In this document: in pieces, positions 47,148 to 60,454 of the stretch
Numbering within the stretch: position 1 is the first letter of the stretch
Layout of the letters: every line of letters starts with the position of its first letter
Source of the DNA: Morganella morganii
GTDB lineage: Bacteria; Pseudomonadota; Gammaproteobacteria; Enterobacterales; Enterobacteriaceae
Length of the DNA stretch: 64,000 nucleotides
Assembly: GCF_019242955.1 (NCBI RefSeq)
Contig: NZ_CP066129.1
Location: 1-64,000 of the forward strand
Reading direction: 5' to 3'
The notes under the pieces: generated by a model
The model's input: the letters and a program-made list of their open reading frames with translations, nothing else
Databases searched by the model: none
What the model was told of the DNA's origin: nothing
Position numbers and translations under genes: made by a program

Positions 47148-47834
47148 TCACACTTTACTCAACAACACCTGACATGCCTGACGGGCACGTTCTCCGTTGC
47201 CGTCAATAATGGCATCCACAATCTCTTTATGGAGATCAATCTCAATAACCTGATTGGTGGTGATAGATTCAAAGAAGTTGTGATACACAAAATCGAATAA
47301 ATTCGCGAAAGAAGCAAAAAACGGATTTCCGCACGCCTGATAGATAAGGTGGTGGAAGCGGTGATCAACGGCTATCCATTTATCCCGCTCAAAATGGGCG
47401 GATAATAATGTCATCTCTTTTAACAGAAAGGAGAGCGACTGCTTTTGTTCCTTTCCTGCATTGGCGGCAGCCAGGGCACAGGCCTGAGGTTCAATTGCGG
47501 CACGCAGCTCGCGGAAATATTTCAGTACCTGCCGGTGATCCCCGCTGCTCAGCCACCATTTAATAAAGTCATGATCGAGGAAATTCCAGCTTATCACCGG
47601 CATCACGCGGGTACCGATGCGCGGGCGCGGTAAGACCATCCCTTTCGCGGCCAGCATCTTTATCGCTTCACGGACGGCTGTCCGGCTTACCTCAAACTGC
47701 TCCGCCAACTCAATCTCCCCCGGCAGAATAGACTCCGGCGGATATTGGCCGGATAAAATCTGCTGCCCCAGTTTTTCAGCCAGAAGATAAGACAGGTTCT
47801 TTTGTGACGCATTGAGTTGTTCTGAAAACTGCAT
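47148..47834 (-). CDS. yieP: FadR/GntR-family regulator YieP
   Basis: Transcription regulator of 228 residues from ATG 47834 (MQFSEQLNASQKNLSYLLAEKLG). The winged helix spans about 15-80 with LAEQFEVSRTAVREAIKMLAAKGMVLPRPRIGT; the C-terminal all-helical FCD domain follows with conserved His/Asp metal-type residues. AAGGAATC lies before this start. A further 51 in-frame codons upstream are not used. Same position as E. coli yieP, before the rrn operon; it probably also controls hsrA, which lies 53 bases downstream on the same strand. Confidence 0.92.
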   Translation of the reverse strand: MQFSEQLNASQKNLSYLLAEKLGQQILSGQYPPESILPGEIELAEQFEVSRTAVREAIKMLAAKGMVLPRPRIGTRVMPVISWNFLDHDFIKWWLSSGDHRQVLKYFRELRAAIEPQACALAAANAGKEQKQSLSFLLKEMTLLSAHFERDKWIAVDHRFHHLIYQACGNPFFASFANLFDFVYHNFFESITTNQVIEIDLHKEIVDAIIDGNGERARQACQVLLSKV

Positions 47835-47987
47835 TCTGATTCCTTGGTGTAATGCATTAACAAAGCGGGATAATGATACAGAAGACGCATTATGGTGCAT
47901 ATTAATGACAAAACCGGCGAATAAAAGCTCAAATATACATGTTTTGTCTAAAAAAAACGCGAACAAACATTTTTTTGAAATAAACAC
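47835..47987. other. yieP leader and start of the rrn control region
   Basis: The yieP message leader runs leftwards here. The AT-rich end (about 47950-47987) precedes rrn P1 and fits an UP element and Fis-binding area. No gene is supported. Confidence 0.6.
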
Positions 47988-48015
47988 TTGCGTGATCTCA
48001 GCGAGTGTCTATAAT
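47988..48015 (+). promoter_or_regulatory. rrn promoter P1
   Basis: TTGCGT (47988-47993) and a perfect TATAAT (48010-48015) are spaced by 16 bases, followed by the GC-rich discriminator GCGCCC typical of ppGpp-controlled rRNA promoters. Confidence 0.88.
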
Positions 48016-48093
48016 GCGCCCTCACTGACACGGAGCAACACGCTGAGAAGCGCGCCGGCAGCAGAGAAAAGCGAAAAAGTTGAAAAACAACGC

Positions 48094-48122
48094 TTGACTC
48101 GAAGAGGCTGAAAACGTAATAT
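48094..48122 (+). promoter_or_regulatory. rrn promoter P2
   Basis: TTGACT (48094-48099) and TAATAT (48117-48122) are spaced by 17 bases, about 107 bases after P1, as in enteric rrn operons. Confidence 0.85.
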
Positions 48123-48174
48123 ACGCAGCCTCGCAACAACGCAGAAGACCGGCAACGGCAGCGAATGTTGCAAC

Positions 48175-48186
48175 TGCTCTTTAACA
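48175..48186 (+). promoter_or_regulatory. rrn antitermination boxA (leader)
   Basis: TGCTCTTTAACA is the exact enteric boxA bound by NusB-NusE. Shortly after, ATCAGACAATCTGTGTG begins the processing stem that pairs with sequence after the 16S gene (49893-49914), an RNase III site. Confidence 0.92.
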
Positions 48187-48327
48187 ATTTATCAGACAAT
48201 CTGTGTGGGCACTCGCAGGACATATCACAAAAAATATTATTTTTGAGAAGTCTTGAAGAGTGACCAATACAGCAGCTTAGAAATAAGCAGCAGTAAACAG
48301 TTTAATTCTTTGAGCATCAAACACTTT

Positions 48328-49871
<1,544 letters not shown>

Positions 49872-49951
49872 CCTAGTTGATGTTGAATGTGAGTGTTCAC
49901 ACAGATTGTCTGATAGAAAATGAGCAGAGAGCGTCTGCGAAGCTGACATAT

Positions 49952-50027
49952 GTCCCCTTCGTCTAGAGGCCCAGGACACCGCCCTTTCACGGCGGTAACA
50001 GGGGTTCGAATCCCCTAGGGGACGCCA
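49952..50027 (+). tRNA. tRNA-Glu (anticodon UUC)
   Basis: A 76-base tRNA in the 16S-23S spacer, with TTC anticodon at 49986-49988, GGTTCGAATCC in the T arm and encoded CCA. It matches E. coli tRNA-Glu essentially throughout. Confidence 0.98.
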
Positions 50028-50097
50028 GTCTGCGCGGGTGAGTGAAAGTCATCTGCAAATAATGATTAAGCTGATTCAAGAGTCAGCTTAACAATTA

Positions 50098-50109
50098 TGC
50101 TCTTTAACA
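50098..50109 (+). promoter_or_regulatory. rrn antitermination boxA (spacer)
   Basis: A second exact TGCTCTTTAACA lies between the tRNA and 23S genes, the normal place for the antitermination site that covers 23S. Confidence 0.9.
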
Positions 50110-50225
50110 ATCCGGAACAAGCTGAAAAATTGAAACAATCAATATTATCACCGAGGTAATATTGATGAGTCTCTCAGCCGAACGACACTGAATGTGCTTC
50201 TTTATGAAACACCTTCGGGTTGTGA

Positions 50226-53129
<2,904 letters not shown>

Positions 53130-53238
53130 GACAACACCGAAGGTGTTTTGAGTTGAGAGACGAAGAAAGAATTTTTCAGCATAGTGAAGAGACAACAGAG
53201 TCATTCATTATGAAAAGCTTGTTTTGGATTAACGAATT

Positions 53239-53358
53239 TGCCTGGCGGCCGTAGCGCGGTGGTCCCACCTGACCCCATGCCGAACTCAGAAGTGAAACGC
53301 CGTAGCGCCGATGGTAGTGTGGGGTCTCCCCATGTGAGAGTAGGGAACCGCCAGGTTA
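53239..53358 (+). rRNA. rrf: 5S ribosomal RNA
   Basis: A 120-base gene from TGCCTGGCGGCCGTAGCG to GGGAACCGCCAGG. The terminal stem is intact. A single copy ends the rrn operon. Confidence 0.97.
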
Positions 53359-53371
53359 TTATTAAGTGAAG

Positions 53372-53397
53372 AAGCCACCCTTTGGGTGGCTTTTTTG
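53372..53397 (+). terminator. Rho-independent terminator of the rrn operon
   Basis: AAGCCACCC and GGGTGGCTT form a nine-base stem with a TTT loop, followed by a run of T. Confidence 0.96.
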
Positions 53398-53562
53398 CGT
53401 TTGGGCGAAAGTAAAAATACACCTCTCTGAAAGCCACCGAAATTATCCCCCTGAAATCCTGACAACGATCAGCAAAAGAATTCAGTTTGTATTTTATGCA
53501 CCGGAAGGTAGATTGGATAATTGATCACTTCAATCCGGCAGAAAATACAAAGGAGCATTGTT

Positions 53563-54405
53563 ATGGCTGATCCAACTTATATCCCGCCTCAGGTGTGGGA
53601 ATGGAAACAGAAAAACGGCGGGAAGTTCGCCAATACCAACCGTCCTGTTGCCGGGGCGACACATGAAAAATCCCTGCCTGTCGGTAAGTACCCGTTGCAG
53701 CTTTACTCGCTGGGAACACCTAACGGCCAGAAAGTCACCATCATGCTTGAAGAACTGCTGGCTGCGGGGATTCAGGAAGCGGAATACGATGCCTGGCTGA
53801 TTGATATCGGTGAAGGCGACCAGTTTGGTTCCGGATTTGTTGATATTAATCCGAACTCAAAAATTCCCGCATTAGTTGACAGAAGTGGTGCAGCGCCGGT
53901 ACGGATCTTTGAATCCGGTGCCATTCTGACGTATCTGGCAGAAAAATTCTCTCTGTTCCTGCCGGCAACACAACCTGAGCGGGCTGAAACCCTGTCATGG
54001 CTGTTCTGGCAGATGGGCTCAGCGCCGTTTGTCGGCGGCGGATTTGGTCATTTCTACGCGTATGCACCGGAAAAGTATGAATATCCGATTAACCGTTATG
54101 CGATGGAAACCAAACGTCAGCTGGATGTCCTGAACCGTCAGCTCAGTCAGCATGAATTTATTGCCGGTGATAACTACACCATTGCGGATATGGCCGCCTG
54201 GCCATGGTACGGCGGGTTAGTATTAGGTACGTTGTATAATGCGGCGATATTCTTGTCTGTCAGCGAATATCCGCATGTGATCCGCTGGGCGGAACAGATT
54301 GCGGCACGCCCGGCTGTTCAGCGAGGACGCCGTGTTAACCGCAGCGGCGGGGAGCCTTCAGACCGGTTTATCCGCGAACGTCACGACGCGTCAGATCTGG
54401 ATTGA
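53563..54405 (+). CDS. yghU: Glutathione-dependent disulfide-bond oxidoreductase YghU
   Basis: Nu-class glutathione transferase-like enzyme with disulfide reductase and peroxidase activity in E. coli. ATG 53563 follows AAAGGAG and gives 280 residues. The N-terminal thioredoxin-like domain carries LYSLGTPNGQKVTIMLEELL and NPNSKIPAL, then FESGAILTYLAEKF; the C-terminal helical domain carries NYTIADMAAWPW. The tail NRSGGEPSDRFIRERHDASDLD is the YghU-type extension. An upstream TTG start at 53521 is rejected. Confidence 0.95.
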   Translation: MADPTYIPPQVWEWKQKNGGKFANTNRPVAGATHEKSLPVGKYPLQLYSLGTPNGQKVTIMLEELLAAGIQEAEYDAWLIDIGEGDQFGSGFVDINPNSKIPALVDRSGAAPVRIFESGAILTYLAEKFSLFLPATQPERAETLSWLFWQMGSAPFVGGGFGHFYAYAPEKYEYPINRYAMETKRQLDVLNRQLSQHEFIAGDNYTIADMAAWPWYGGLVLGTLYNAAIFLSVSEYPHVIRWAEQIAARPAVQRGRRVNRSGGEPSDRFIRERHDASDLD

Positions 54406-54414
54406 TATTTAATC

Positions 54415-54454
54415 ATTTCCCGGCAGATGATTTCTGCCGGGAAATCCTTTCCTG
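54415..54454. terminator. Bidirectional terminator between yghU and a chemoreceptor gene
   Basis: A 13-base perfect stem (ATTTCCCGGCAGA / TCTGCCGGGAAAT) with a five-base loop lies between the convergent genes, with T-rich sequence on the yghU side. Confidence 0.85.
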
Positions 54455-54457
54455 TTA

Positions 54458-56392
54458 TTAATGCGGTTCCGGTAATTTAAAGGCTGACACCATTTGTGCG
54501 AGCTGTTCGGCCTCTCTTCTCAGGATTTGTGTCCGCGAAGCGGCATCATCAATTAAAGAGGCATTTTGCTGCACTGTCGTATCCATCTCTGATACTGCGG
54601 TTGTCACCTCGGCCAGTCCCTTGCTTTGCTCCTCTCCGGCAACACGGATATCTCCCATCAGCTGCCTTACCTGCAATACATCCATCACCAGATCAGCCAG
54701 TGTTTCACCGGCTTCATGTACCTGATTACTGCCTGTTTTTACATTCTGTACGGATTCATCAATCAGCGTCTTAATTTCCTGTGCTGCCTGCGCGCTGCGC
54801 TGAGCCAGTGATCTGACTTCCGTTGCCACAACGGCAAAGCCCCGTCCGGAGTCACCGGCGCGGGCGGCTTCTACAGCCGCATTCAGTGCCAGAATATTGG
54901 TCTGGAATGCAATGCTGTCAATCACCGACACGATTTCAACCATCCGTCCGGATGATGTGCTGACACTATTCATTGTCGAAATCACATCACGCATCATATC
55001 TCCGCAGCGGCTCGCGGTTTGTGCCGTGGTTTCTGCCAGCTCATCAGCCTGATGGGTATTCTCACTGTTCTGTCGGACCGTCGCATTCAGTTCTTCCATG
55101 GCGGAAGCACTTTGCTCCAGTGCAGCGGCCTGCTGCGTAACCCGTGCGGATAACTCGTTATTATTATCCGCCAGATTAACGGTATTCCCGGCCACAACAG
55201 AACTGCTGTTGCGTACAGTAAGCAGCATGGATGAGATTTTATCGGCAAACAGATTAAATGCCTGTGAGATAGCGGATATTTCATCAGCACCGCGGACATC
55301 CATGCGCCGTGTCAGATCACCTTCGCCCTGCGCGATATCATCGAGGGCTTTACGGGTTTCATCGAGGCGGGTGATCAGACGGCGTACAACCAGCCAGGAA
55401 CCCAGCAGCAGTAATGCCATGATAGGCAGCAGTACTTCCAGCACATCCTGCATCATCACTTTCGCCAGTCCGGTGATCCGCTCTTCCGGTGTGACAAGGC
55501 CGATAACCCATCCGGTATCGGCCATCGGGAACAGCATCACTTGTGAGGATGTATTCAGCTGTCCGTCATTATCAAGACGGATACTATTGATAGCGGATTG
55601 ATCAGAATGTGTTTCCTTCAGTCCGGCAGCAACCGGTGCCAGCCAGGCGGATTGTGCAGCCAGTTCATCGAAGGTTTTGAATTTCTTGCTGTCATCACCC
55701 GGAAAGTAGATCAGTTGCCCCTGCCGGTCGGTCACAAAAGCATAGCCGCCGGTGCTGTCACCGTATTGCTGCATAATGGCGGCGATATTATCCAGACGGA
55801 TATCAGTTGTCGCGACACCGGCAAATTTTCCGTCCGTTTTATACGGCACACTGCAGGTCACCATATTCACACCGGAAATGGTATCTCTGTAAACATCCGA
55901 CCATAAACAGCTTTCGGTAGATTGTTCCCGAGCATTCCGGTACCAGCTTTCATTGTGATAATTTTCGGCACCTTCCGCATTGTATTCATCAGAAAAGACC
56001 AGTTCCCCGGCGGTATTCCGTGCCCAGAAAAAGCTGCGTTTTTCGACTCCCGGCGTAAATGCACCCGGTTCCGGCCAAATACCGCCGCCGGTGATCAGAC
56101 TGTTACTTTCAATCAGATTAGGCGGGATATAGCGGTACAGAGCTTCATCATTAGGCAGTACTTCCGCCAGACGTGCAAGGCTGACGGTTTTTCCGTCTGT
56201 CTGGGACAAAATGATGCTGACCCGGGATGTCAGGCCGCGTCCGGTTTCTTCTATTAATGCGGTATTAATTTCCACTACACGGGGCTGACCCCGCCACAGC
56301 ATAACAACAATGATAATCGCAGTGGTTACAGCCAGGAGCAGGATGCCCCCGATAGTCAGGCGGGTTGAAATACGGGACGGATACCAGGACAT
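54458..56392 (-). CDS. dCache-type methyl-accepting chemotaxis protein
   Basis: Chemoreceptor of 644 residues. One membrane helix (about 12-32) is followed by a large periplasmic double-Cache domain (about 35-310; [41 protein letters not shown]). A second membrane helix (about 328-345), HAMP ([16 protein letters not shown]) and a signalling domain with tip [20 protein letters not shown] follow. Related dCache domains often bind amino acids, but the ligand is not known. There is no C-terminal CheR pentapeptide. GGGAG precedes the ATG. Confidence 0.92.
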   Translation of the reverse strand: MSWYPSRISTRLTIGGILLLAVTTAIIIVVMLWRGQPRVVEINTALIEETGRGLTSRVSIILSQTDGKTVSLARLAEVLPNDEALYRYIPPNLIESNSLITGGGIWPEPGAFTPGVEKRSFFWARNTAGELVFSDEYNAEGAENYHNESWYRNAREQSTESCLWSDVYRDTISGVNMVTCSVPYKTDGKFAGVATTDIRLDNIAAIMQQYGDSTGGYAFVTDRQGQLIYFPGDDSKKFKTFDELAAQSAWLAPVAAGLKETHSDQSAINSIRLDNDGQLNTSSQVMLFPMADTGWVIGLVTPEERITGLAKVMMQDVLEVLLPIMALLLLGSWLVVRRLITRLDETRKALDDIAQGEGDLTRRMDVRGADEISAISQAFNLFADKISSMLLTVRNSSSVVAGNTVNLADNNNELSARVTQQAAALEQSASAMEELNATVRQNSENTHQADELAETTAQTASRCGDMMRDVISTMNSVSTSSGRMVEIVSVIDSIAFQTNILALNAAVEAARAGDSGRGFAVVATEVRSLAQRSAQAAQEIKTLIDESVQNVKTGSNQVHEAGETLADLVMDVLQVRQLMGDIRVAGEEQSKGLAEVTTAVSEMDTTVQQNASLIDDAASRTQILRREAEQLAQMVSAFKLPEPH

Positions 56393-56588
56393 ACAGAACT
56401 CCCGAAACGAATAAGGGTATATTTGAGTTATCGGCGGTATGGCCTATATCTTTATGGTGTTTTATTGAGCGGATGAATGAATGGCAGATATCTGTGGCAG
56501 AGATCGCACTTTCGTCATTTTATGACAGGTTTCCTGGTTCTCAGGTGTTTTTCCGTCCGGAAAAAACGGTATTTTCATTTGTATCGCT

Positions 56589-56605
56589 ATGTTATGTTGT
56601 AACAC
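56589..56605. promoter_or_regulatory. Probable Zur box upstream of zevA
   Basis: ATGTTATGTTGTAACAC matches 13 of 17 positions of the enterobacterial Zur core ATGTTATAATATAACAT, and keeps both half-sites. It ends 23 bases before the zevA start, a position that would block transcription when zinc is ample. Confidence 0.6.
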
Positions 56606-56628
56606 TTTGTAGCCGGGTGAGATAAGTT

Positions 56629-57282
56629 GTGAATTTAATCAAAAGTATGAATACGTTACTGCTCTCTTTCCTGTTTTTGCTGACATTCAGTCCGCAGGCG
56701 TTTGCACACCCGCACAGTTTTATTGATATGGAAACGACCCTTGTGACGGAAAACCATACGCTGACAGGGATTGAATATGTCTGGAAAATGGACCCGATGA
56801 CTTCCGCTGATATTCTGTATGATTTGATGAACAGCAAAGAAGACAGCCCGCAATGGAAGAAGCAGGCCGCCTCCGTCATGGCGAATATCATTGCACAATC
56901 TTATTTTTCCGAGCTGAGTTATCAGAATAAAAAACAGCCTTTTAAGCTCTTTCCGGACTCATACCGGATGACCCGGCAGGGATTGCAGATTGTGATGTCA
57001 TTCCGTGTCTCATTATTACATCCGATACCGTTAGCCGGCAGTACCATTGAGCTGAAAACCTATGAGCCGACTTTTTTTGTCAGTATGACTTATAACGGCA
57101 AACGCGCGGTTCACCTCTCTCCGCCGGATGAGTCACAGTGCCGCCTGGTTTTCACAGAGGCTGATCCTTCAGATAGCCTGAAAGATTACGCGCTGTCGCT
57201 GGATACCGGCGATACCCCGGATGATGACCTGACGCTCGGGCGTCAGTTTGCACAGCAGATTACCTTACATTGCACGGAGTGA
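56629..57282 (+). CDS. DUF1007-family periplasmic protein, ZevA-like
   Basis: Partner protein of NicO-type metal transporters; in Haemophilus the ZevA/ZevB pair takes part in zinc import. It has 217 residues. A signal peptide ends SPQAFA, then HPHSFIDMETTLV gives an N-terminal His-rich metal-binding type end, as in this family. GTG 56629 is the likely start; ATG 56647 is an alternative. It is eight bases before the transporter gene. Confidence 0.82.
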   Translation: MNLIKSMNTLLLSFLFLLTFSPQAFAHPHSFIDMETTLVTENHTLTGIEYVWKMDPMTSADILYDLMNSKEDSPQWKKQAASVMANIIAQSYFSELSYQNKKQPFKLFPDSYRMTRQGLQIVMSFRVSLLHPIPLAGSTIELKTYEPTFFVSMTYNGKRAVHLSPPDESQCRLVFTEADPSDSLKDYALSLDTGDTPDDDLTLGRQFAQQITLHCTE

Positions 57283-57290
57283 GATAACGG

Positions 57291-58277
57291 ATGACATCAT
57301 ATTCACGGGTTATTCTTCAGGTCACCGTGCTGATTATTGTTCTGTGTGCGGGCGGGCTGTTGTACAGCCAGTGGCCGTCACTGCTGCATGCCAGTGCGGG
57401 ATTACAGAAGGAACTGAATTTTGAAATGGCGGCGCTGATCCAGAAAGTGGTATCTGATCCGCTGAAAGCGGGCGGGCTGCTGACCCTTTTCAGTTTCTTA
57501 TACGGCTTATTGCATGCACTGGGGCCGGGCCACGGTAAAGTTATTCTTTCTGCCTATATCGCCACACACCCGGCAAAATTACGTCACAGTGCATTATTAA
57601 GTATTCTGGCCTCCCTGCTTCAGGGCACCGTTGCTGTTGTTTTGGTGTCTGTTGTGCTGTTTATATTAAACATGTCAGTACGCCAGCTGAATAATGTCAG
57701 CCTGATAACAGAAAAAGCCAGCTATGCCTTTATTATTCTTTTCGGTGGTGTCATTGTTATTCGTGCATTACGCCGCTTATTTATCAGGCTACCGGTCAGT
57801 AAACCGCAAATAAAAACCATCCGTGTATCGGATAATAAATCCTCCGCTGTTTTAAAACCGGTTTTTCTGCAAAGCGGACAAATTCAGACATGCAGCTGCG
57901 GCCATCAGCATGTTGTGCCCGGAAATAAAGTCACCGGTAACCTGCGGACACAAGCCGGTATGATTCTGGCCATGGGCAGCCGCCCGTGTTCAGGGGCGCT
58001 GTTGGTACTGCTGTTCTCATCCGTTATCGGTGTTTTCCATTGGGGGATTATTGCTGTATTTGCAATGGCGCTGGGAACCGGCATCACTCTTTGTATGATA
58101 GCCTGGTTCGTGCACAGCATGCGCTTCCTGGCACTGCGCCTGTCCCGTCACCCGGGAAGAAAATCAAACCACGATTACGGTAATATTCTCCGGCTGATCG
58201 CCGGGGGGATTTTTATTATTGCCGGGTTGCTGATGTATCAGGGAGCGGGAATGTCTGCGGGCGGGATTTTTATCTGA
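57291..58277 (+). CDS. NicO-family metal transporter, ZevB-like
   Basis: Membrane transporter of the nickel/cobalt (NicO) group, 328 residues and about six or seven helices. The family block LLHALGPGHGKVILSAYI with its metal-coordinating histidines is clear, as is LAMGSRPCSGALLVLLFS. The central loop is short and carries CSCGHQH rather than a long His stretch. Pairing with a DUF1007 protein and the likely Zur box favours zinc, but nickel or cobalt cannot be ruled out. A decayed copy of part of this gene type lies at 59796-59912. Confidence 0.82.
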   Translation: MTSYSRVILQVTVLIIVLCAGGLLYSQWPSLLHASAGLQKELNFEMAALIQKVVSDPLKAGGLLTLFSFLYGLLHALGPGHGKVILSAYIATHPAKLRHSALLSILASLLQGTVAVVLVSVVLFILNMSVRQLNNVSLITEKASYAFIILFGGVIVIRALRRLFIRLPVSKPQIKTIRVSDNKSSAVLKPVFLQSGQIQTCSCGHQHVVPGNKVTGNLRTQAGMILAMGSRPCSGALLVLLFSSVIGVFHWGIIAVFAMALGTGITLCMIAWFVHSMRFLALRLSRHPGRKSNHDYGNILRLIAGGIFIIAGLLMYQGAGMSAGGIFI

Positions 58278-58284
58278 AATCAGA

Positions 58285-58317
58285 AGACACCGGACTCAGC
58301 CGGTGTCTTATATTCTT
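58285..58317 (+). terminator. Terminator between zevB-like and lipoprotein genes
   Basis: AGACACCGG and CCGGTGTCT form a nine-base stem with a six-base loop, followed on the plus strand by TATATTCTT. It may serve both converging genes. Confidence 0.75.
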
Positions 58318-58319
58318 CG

Positions 58320-59057
58320 CTATTTAACCAGTTTAAGCACCAGTTCCGGTGCCATTTCTCTTCTGACATTGTCCAGTGATGGCATAATATTACCGGGGTG
58401 TTTTGATTCGCCCATATATGCGGGTTTGTAGAGGATTTCAATCATTTGTTCATAGATTAGGTTATTGATCTCATTACTGGTTTCATCCAGTCCGCCCCGG
58501 CTTTTATTCCGGACAAATTCATATTCCGTACTATTTTTTGAATTGCCGTAACGGTACATCGGAGCATGAAGTCCGCCGGAAAAACTACTTCTGTAATTTT
58601 TTAATTCTTCGTTATAGACAAAGGTATAAATCAGATCAACGAGGGTATATAAGCTTTTGGATGAATCGTCATATAATGACTGATAGGTTTCAAGATTTTT
58701 CCGGCAGGCTTCCGTGAATAATTTATAATTTTCAGCATCAGCAGCCATACCGACATCAATCAGAATAGTGTAAATATCCTGCCGGATATAGGTACTGTCC
58801 TCAGGTGTTATTTCCCAGTAAATATCCTCTTTAGTTTTACCTTTCTTTTTAAGCTGATATGCTTTGGATACACCGTCACCAATCTCAGAGCATGTTATTG
58901 TTTTACCATACATTCTGTATGCGGCTATATTTAAATTATCACTCTTGGGTTTGCTTTTTCCGTCGGTAAGGCCGGATAAATCATAGCCCGCACATCCTGT
59001 CAGTATCAGAGGGAATACGCATAACAGCAATTTCATTTTTGTGATCATATTTATCAT
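58320..59057 (-). CDS. Lipoprotein of unknown function under likely Fur control
   Basis: No known domain is recognised. A lipoprotein signal, MKLLLCVFPLILTGC, ends in a proper lipobox, so the mature protein starts at Cys and is membrane-anchored. The remainder is charged and mixed alpha/beta in look, with ITCSEIGDGVSKAYQLKKKG near 55-75. Start choice among ATGs at 59057, 59048 and 59036 is uncertain; GGGATGAT favours 59048. The Fur-box match upstream suggests expression under iron limitation. Codon use is AT-rich. Confidence 0.75.
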   Translation of the reverse strand: MINMITKMKLLLCVFPLILTGCAGYDLSGLTDGKSKPKSDNLNIAAYRMYGKTITCSEIGDGVSKAYQLKKKGKTKEDIYWEITPEDSTYIRQDIYTILIDVGMAADAENYKLFTEACRKNLETYQSLYDDSSKSLYTLVDLIYTFVYNEELKNYRSSFSGGLHAPMYRYGNSKNSTEYEFVRNKSRGGLDETSNEINNLIYEQMIEILYKPAYMGESKHPGNIMPSLDNVRREMAPELVLKLVK

Positions 59058-59076
59058 CCCGGAAGCTGGTTATCAC

Positions 59077-59095
59077 TATAAAGATAATCATTATC
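59077..59095. promoter_or_regulatory. Fur box
   Basis: TATAAAGATAATCATTATC matches 17 of 19 positions of the Fur consensus GATAATGATAATCATTATC. The perfect 19-base palindrome AAAGATAATCATTATCTTT overlaps it. It lies 20 bases before the lipoprotein start. Confidence 0.88.
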
Positions 59096-59112
59096 TTTAC
59101 TTGTAAAAATAT

Positions 59113-59541
59113 TTAATAGACACGGTACGTACAGGCTAAAACCGTAATTTTACAGTCTGTTTCTGCAAGGCTGCGTACTTTGGAGCGGCGTTTATCATTA
59201 CGGGTTTTATTCAGATTAATATCGTTTATTTTATCTTCACATTGGGTAAGGGCATATGAGCGTAGATCCCGATCACTGCCACCATAATATTTTCCGGTAA
59301 AATCATAGCGGCGGGAATACACAATGGTGCCGCAGGCGTTATTGAATGTCATATACCCGCAGGACGGGCAATCTTCTTTAAGTGCCTGTTCAGCCCTGTC
59401 TGCTGTCGGATAATCGGTAAATGCGGATGTCTGGCCGGTTTTCGGGTCAAAACCGACAGCTCCGTAACAGTTAGGAGCCCAGCAGGCATAGCCGGATGCG
59501 GACATAAAAATAAAGAGAAAACAGCCAAATAACAATTTCAT
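59113..59541 (-). CDS. Secreted DUF4189-domain protein
   Basis: Small exported protein, 142 residues, with a signal peptide (MKLLFGCFLFIFMSASGYA) followed by CWAPNCYGAVGFDPKTGQTSAF. The DUF4189 pattern of a GAVGFDPKTG strand, an Ala-rich helix with a Cys, and FNNACGTIVYSR is present. Several cysteines could form disulfides. The function of the family is unknown. It lies upstream of the Fur-regulated lipoprotein, on the same strand, with 55 bases between. Confidence 0.78.
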   Translation of the reverse strand: MKLLFGCFLFIFMSASGYACWAPNCYGAVGFDPKTGQTSAFTDYPTADRAEQALKEDCPSCGYMTFNNACGTIVYSRRYDFTGKYYGGSDRDLRSYALTQCEDKINDINLNKTRNDKRRSKVRSLAETDCKITVLACTYRVY

Positions 59542-59795
59542 AAGATATCCCTGTCAGTTTTCCGTTAAAATAAGTGTATCCCATCGGTTTAAATAGAATA
59601 AAAAATATCTGTTCTGTAAAACTACCTGCCTATTCATTTTTTTTCTTCCCCAAATTACTATTTGACAGGATAAAGATGTGAAAATATTAAAAGGTAATCG
59701 TTTGATGTTAATTGATGCCGGGAAATTAGCCATTCAGATAAGAATCAGGCATTTATTTTTTGTAATATTACGTGATCTCTGCAGAATGAAAAAAG
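59542..59795. other. AT-rich intergenic stretch upstream of the DUF4189 gene
   Basis: No gene is supported. A plus-strand 87-codon frame begins at 59678 and runs into the zevB-like remnant, but it has no family match. Confidence 0.5.
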
Positions 59796-59912
59796 TATGC
59801 AGTGGTGGTCATCAGCAACCGCCGGACACCAACCGGAATGATTCCGGCGATGGACAGCCATGCGTGTTCAGAGGCTGCTGTCAGTACTGCTGTTCTCATC
59901 CGTTACCGGTAT
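59796..59912 (+). pseudogene. Decayed fragment of a zevB-like transporter gene
   Basis: The segment aligns in order with 57889-58033 of the intact zevB-like gene. Shared pieces include GGTCATCAGCA (zevB GGCCATCAGCA), CGGACAC, CCGGAATGATTCCGGC (CCGGTATGATTCTGGC) and TACTGCTGTTCTCATCCGTTA. Relative to that gene it lacks about 30 bases and shifts frame. It keeps no open frame for the protein, so it is a remnant of a related copy or of a duplication. Confidence 0.7.
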
Positions 59913-60454
59913 ATGATGTACCAGACCGTCAGTACACCTGAGGGATACCGGCTGACGGCCATTATTTATGTCAATTACTGTATGTCACCAGCAATTATCT
60001 GGCCATATACTCCATTTTTTATGTTCCATAAGTAACGTTTTTATAGTTATGAATGAATTTTTTTCATAAAAACATACACGATGTATTTCCATAATATATA
60101 AACCATTATTTGCGTTAATATGGCAAATTCCCGGCTGTTTTTGTGTAGCTTAGTGTTATCTGTCAATAAGCACTCATTAATAAATACTAAAAATAAAGTG
60201 ATTTATGTGGTTGTGCTTTGGTAATTGGTGGGTTAGTGATTTATTTTGATGAATTCAAAACAATATTATCATTATGAAACTAAAGTCAGATGATTTGACA
60301 AATTTGGATTAGGGGATAATAGTTATTAAATTAATCAATAGTGATTATGCTCACGACTCATTTTTTTATCAGACCAGAGAATATCATGGTCTTTGGTCCG
60401 CCGGTGAAACGCAGATAAAAGAATTGATGTTATTAACTATATCAGGTGGATAGT
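59913..60454. other. AT-rich region upstream of gadC
   Basis: No gene is supported in about 540 bases. A perfect TTGACA lies at 60295-60300, but no -10 at a standard distance stands out. AGACCA and TGGTCT form a small inverted repeat in the presumed leader near 60371-60392. The high A/T content suits a silenced stress promoter. Confidence 0.5.

Noticed and set aside
59678-60035. Two overlapping plus-strand frames of 77-87 codons
   Set aside because: They cross the decayed zevB-like fragment and contain no continuous domain, so they are not called as genes.
60290-60330. GadE box or full promoter before gadC
   Set aside because: TTGACA is perfect, but no -10 is well placed, and the best GadE-box alignment is only 11 of 20.
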